NCBI GenBank assembly: GCA_023135215.1
Contig: JAGLTP010000125.1
Location: forward strand, 1 to 7,081
Direction of reading: 5' to 3'
DNA from: Candidatus Heimdallarchaeota archaeon
GTDB lineage: Archaea > Asgardarchaeota > Heimdallarchaeia > Heimdallarchaeales > Heimdallarchaeaceae
DNA length: 7,081 nucleotides
A program made the position numbers and the translations under genes. Below are positions 6,820 to 7,081 of the stretch, piece by piece (positions within the stretch are counted from its first letter, which is position 1; each line of letters opens with the position of its first letter). Below the pieces are notes generated by a model, which ran no database searches, was not told the origin of the DNA, and saw nothing but the letters and a program-made list of their open reading frames with translations.

Positions 6820-6866
6820 TTTACAAATGAGAATTTAGTAAATAAAGATGTTGTAGTTTTTGATGA
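6820..6866. promoter_or_regulatory. Compact divergent promoter with a shared TATA-like element
   Basis: Only 47 bases separate the divergent starts at 6819 and 6867. AATTTAGTAAATAAAG (about 6832-6847) reads as a TATA-like sequence on both strands (minus: CTTTATTTACTAAATT). Its core TTTAGTAAA is palindromic apart from the centre base. The centre lies about 24 bases from each start codon, the usual archaeal TATA-to-start distance, so both genes would be leaderless. Neither start has a convincing ribosome site. The call rests on sequence and spacing only. Confidence 0.5.
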
Positions 6867-7081
6867 GTGTCAATCCTTATTAAGATTGAAGAGAAAAATT
6901 CTTCGGTGAATAATGTGCCAGATGATGTGTTTATTCTAGACAAAAGTGGGATACCATACTATAGTAGGTGCTTTGGGGGAGAGACATGTAAAATGAGACC
7001 AGATCATACTTTACAAACTGGATTTCTAGCTGCATTATATGCCTTTTCAAAGGAATCATATGGACAACAGGAGATTAGAAC
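6867..7081 (+). CDS. Longin/roadblock-like small protein, N-terminal part (cut by window edge)
   Basis: An open frame of 71 codons begins at GTG 6867, just after an in-frame TGA (6864-6866), and runs off the right edge. After a short variable N-terminus it reads 'VFILDKSGIPYYSRCFGG' (21-38) and 'QTGFLAALYAFSKESYG' (50-66). This order, a first beta-strand with 'ILDKSGIP' followed by a 'GFLAAL..FSKE' helix, resembles longin or roadblock/LC7-like proteins that are common in Asgard archaea and are often linked to small GTPases. The match is from memory of the pattern, not a search. GTG 6867 is preferred because the TATA-like element at about 6834-6844 lies the right distance upstream for a leaderless start; GTG 6906 is the main alternative, giving a protein 13 residues shorter. 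The gene diverges from the Dna2-like gene. Confidence 0.65.
   Translation, partial: MSILIKIEEKNSSVNNVPDDVFILDKSGIPYYSRCFGGETCKMRPDHTLQTGFLAALYAFSKESYGQQEIR

Overview
The window is AT-rich DNA (roughly one third G+C by eye) that most resembles an archaeal genome, probably of the Asgard superphylum (Promethearchaeota). This is an inference from several signs. Two promoters sit about 25 bases from their start codons, as in leaderless archaeal transcripts. A Dna2-type nuclease-helicase ends in a RING-like zinc finger. An ABC ATPase carries an AbrB-like hairpin and a zinc ribbon at its tail. The truncated right-edge gene resembles the small longin/roadblock-like proteins abundant in Asgard genomes. 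No rRNA, tRNA, CRISPR array or insertion sequence was seen.

Layout: (1) 1-1025, minus strand: an EutA-type reactivating factor for the B12-dependent ethanolamine ammonia-lyase, its C-terminus cut by the window edge. (2) 1026-1162: divergent promoter region. (3) 1163-3791, plus strand: a membrane-protein/ABC cluster. It holds a 335-residue protein with about five membrane segments, a 143-base gap with a hairpin and T-tract, a 342-residue LolD/MacB-like ATPase, and a 149-residue membrane protein whose start codon overlaps the ATPase stop. Neither membrane protein looks like a known permease, so this may be an undescribed ABC system. (4) 3792-3843: short convergent gap with an A8 run that reads as a T-tract terminator for the gene on the other strand. 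(5) 3844-6819, minus strand: a 991-residue Dna2-like protein (OB-like N-terminus, Cas4/RecB-type Fe-S nuclease, SF1B helicase, C-terminal RING-like finger). (6) 6820-6866: compact divergent promoter that seems to serve two leaderless genes. (7) 6867-7081, plus strand: 5' part of a small longin/roadblock-like protein, cut by the window edge.

The genes do not form one pathway. The two most notable items are the RING-like finger fused to a Dna2 nuclease-helicase, which could link DNA end or flap processing to the ubiquitin-like systems known in Asgard archaea, and the ABC cluster with unrecognised membrane partners.
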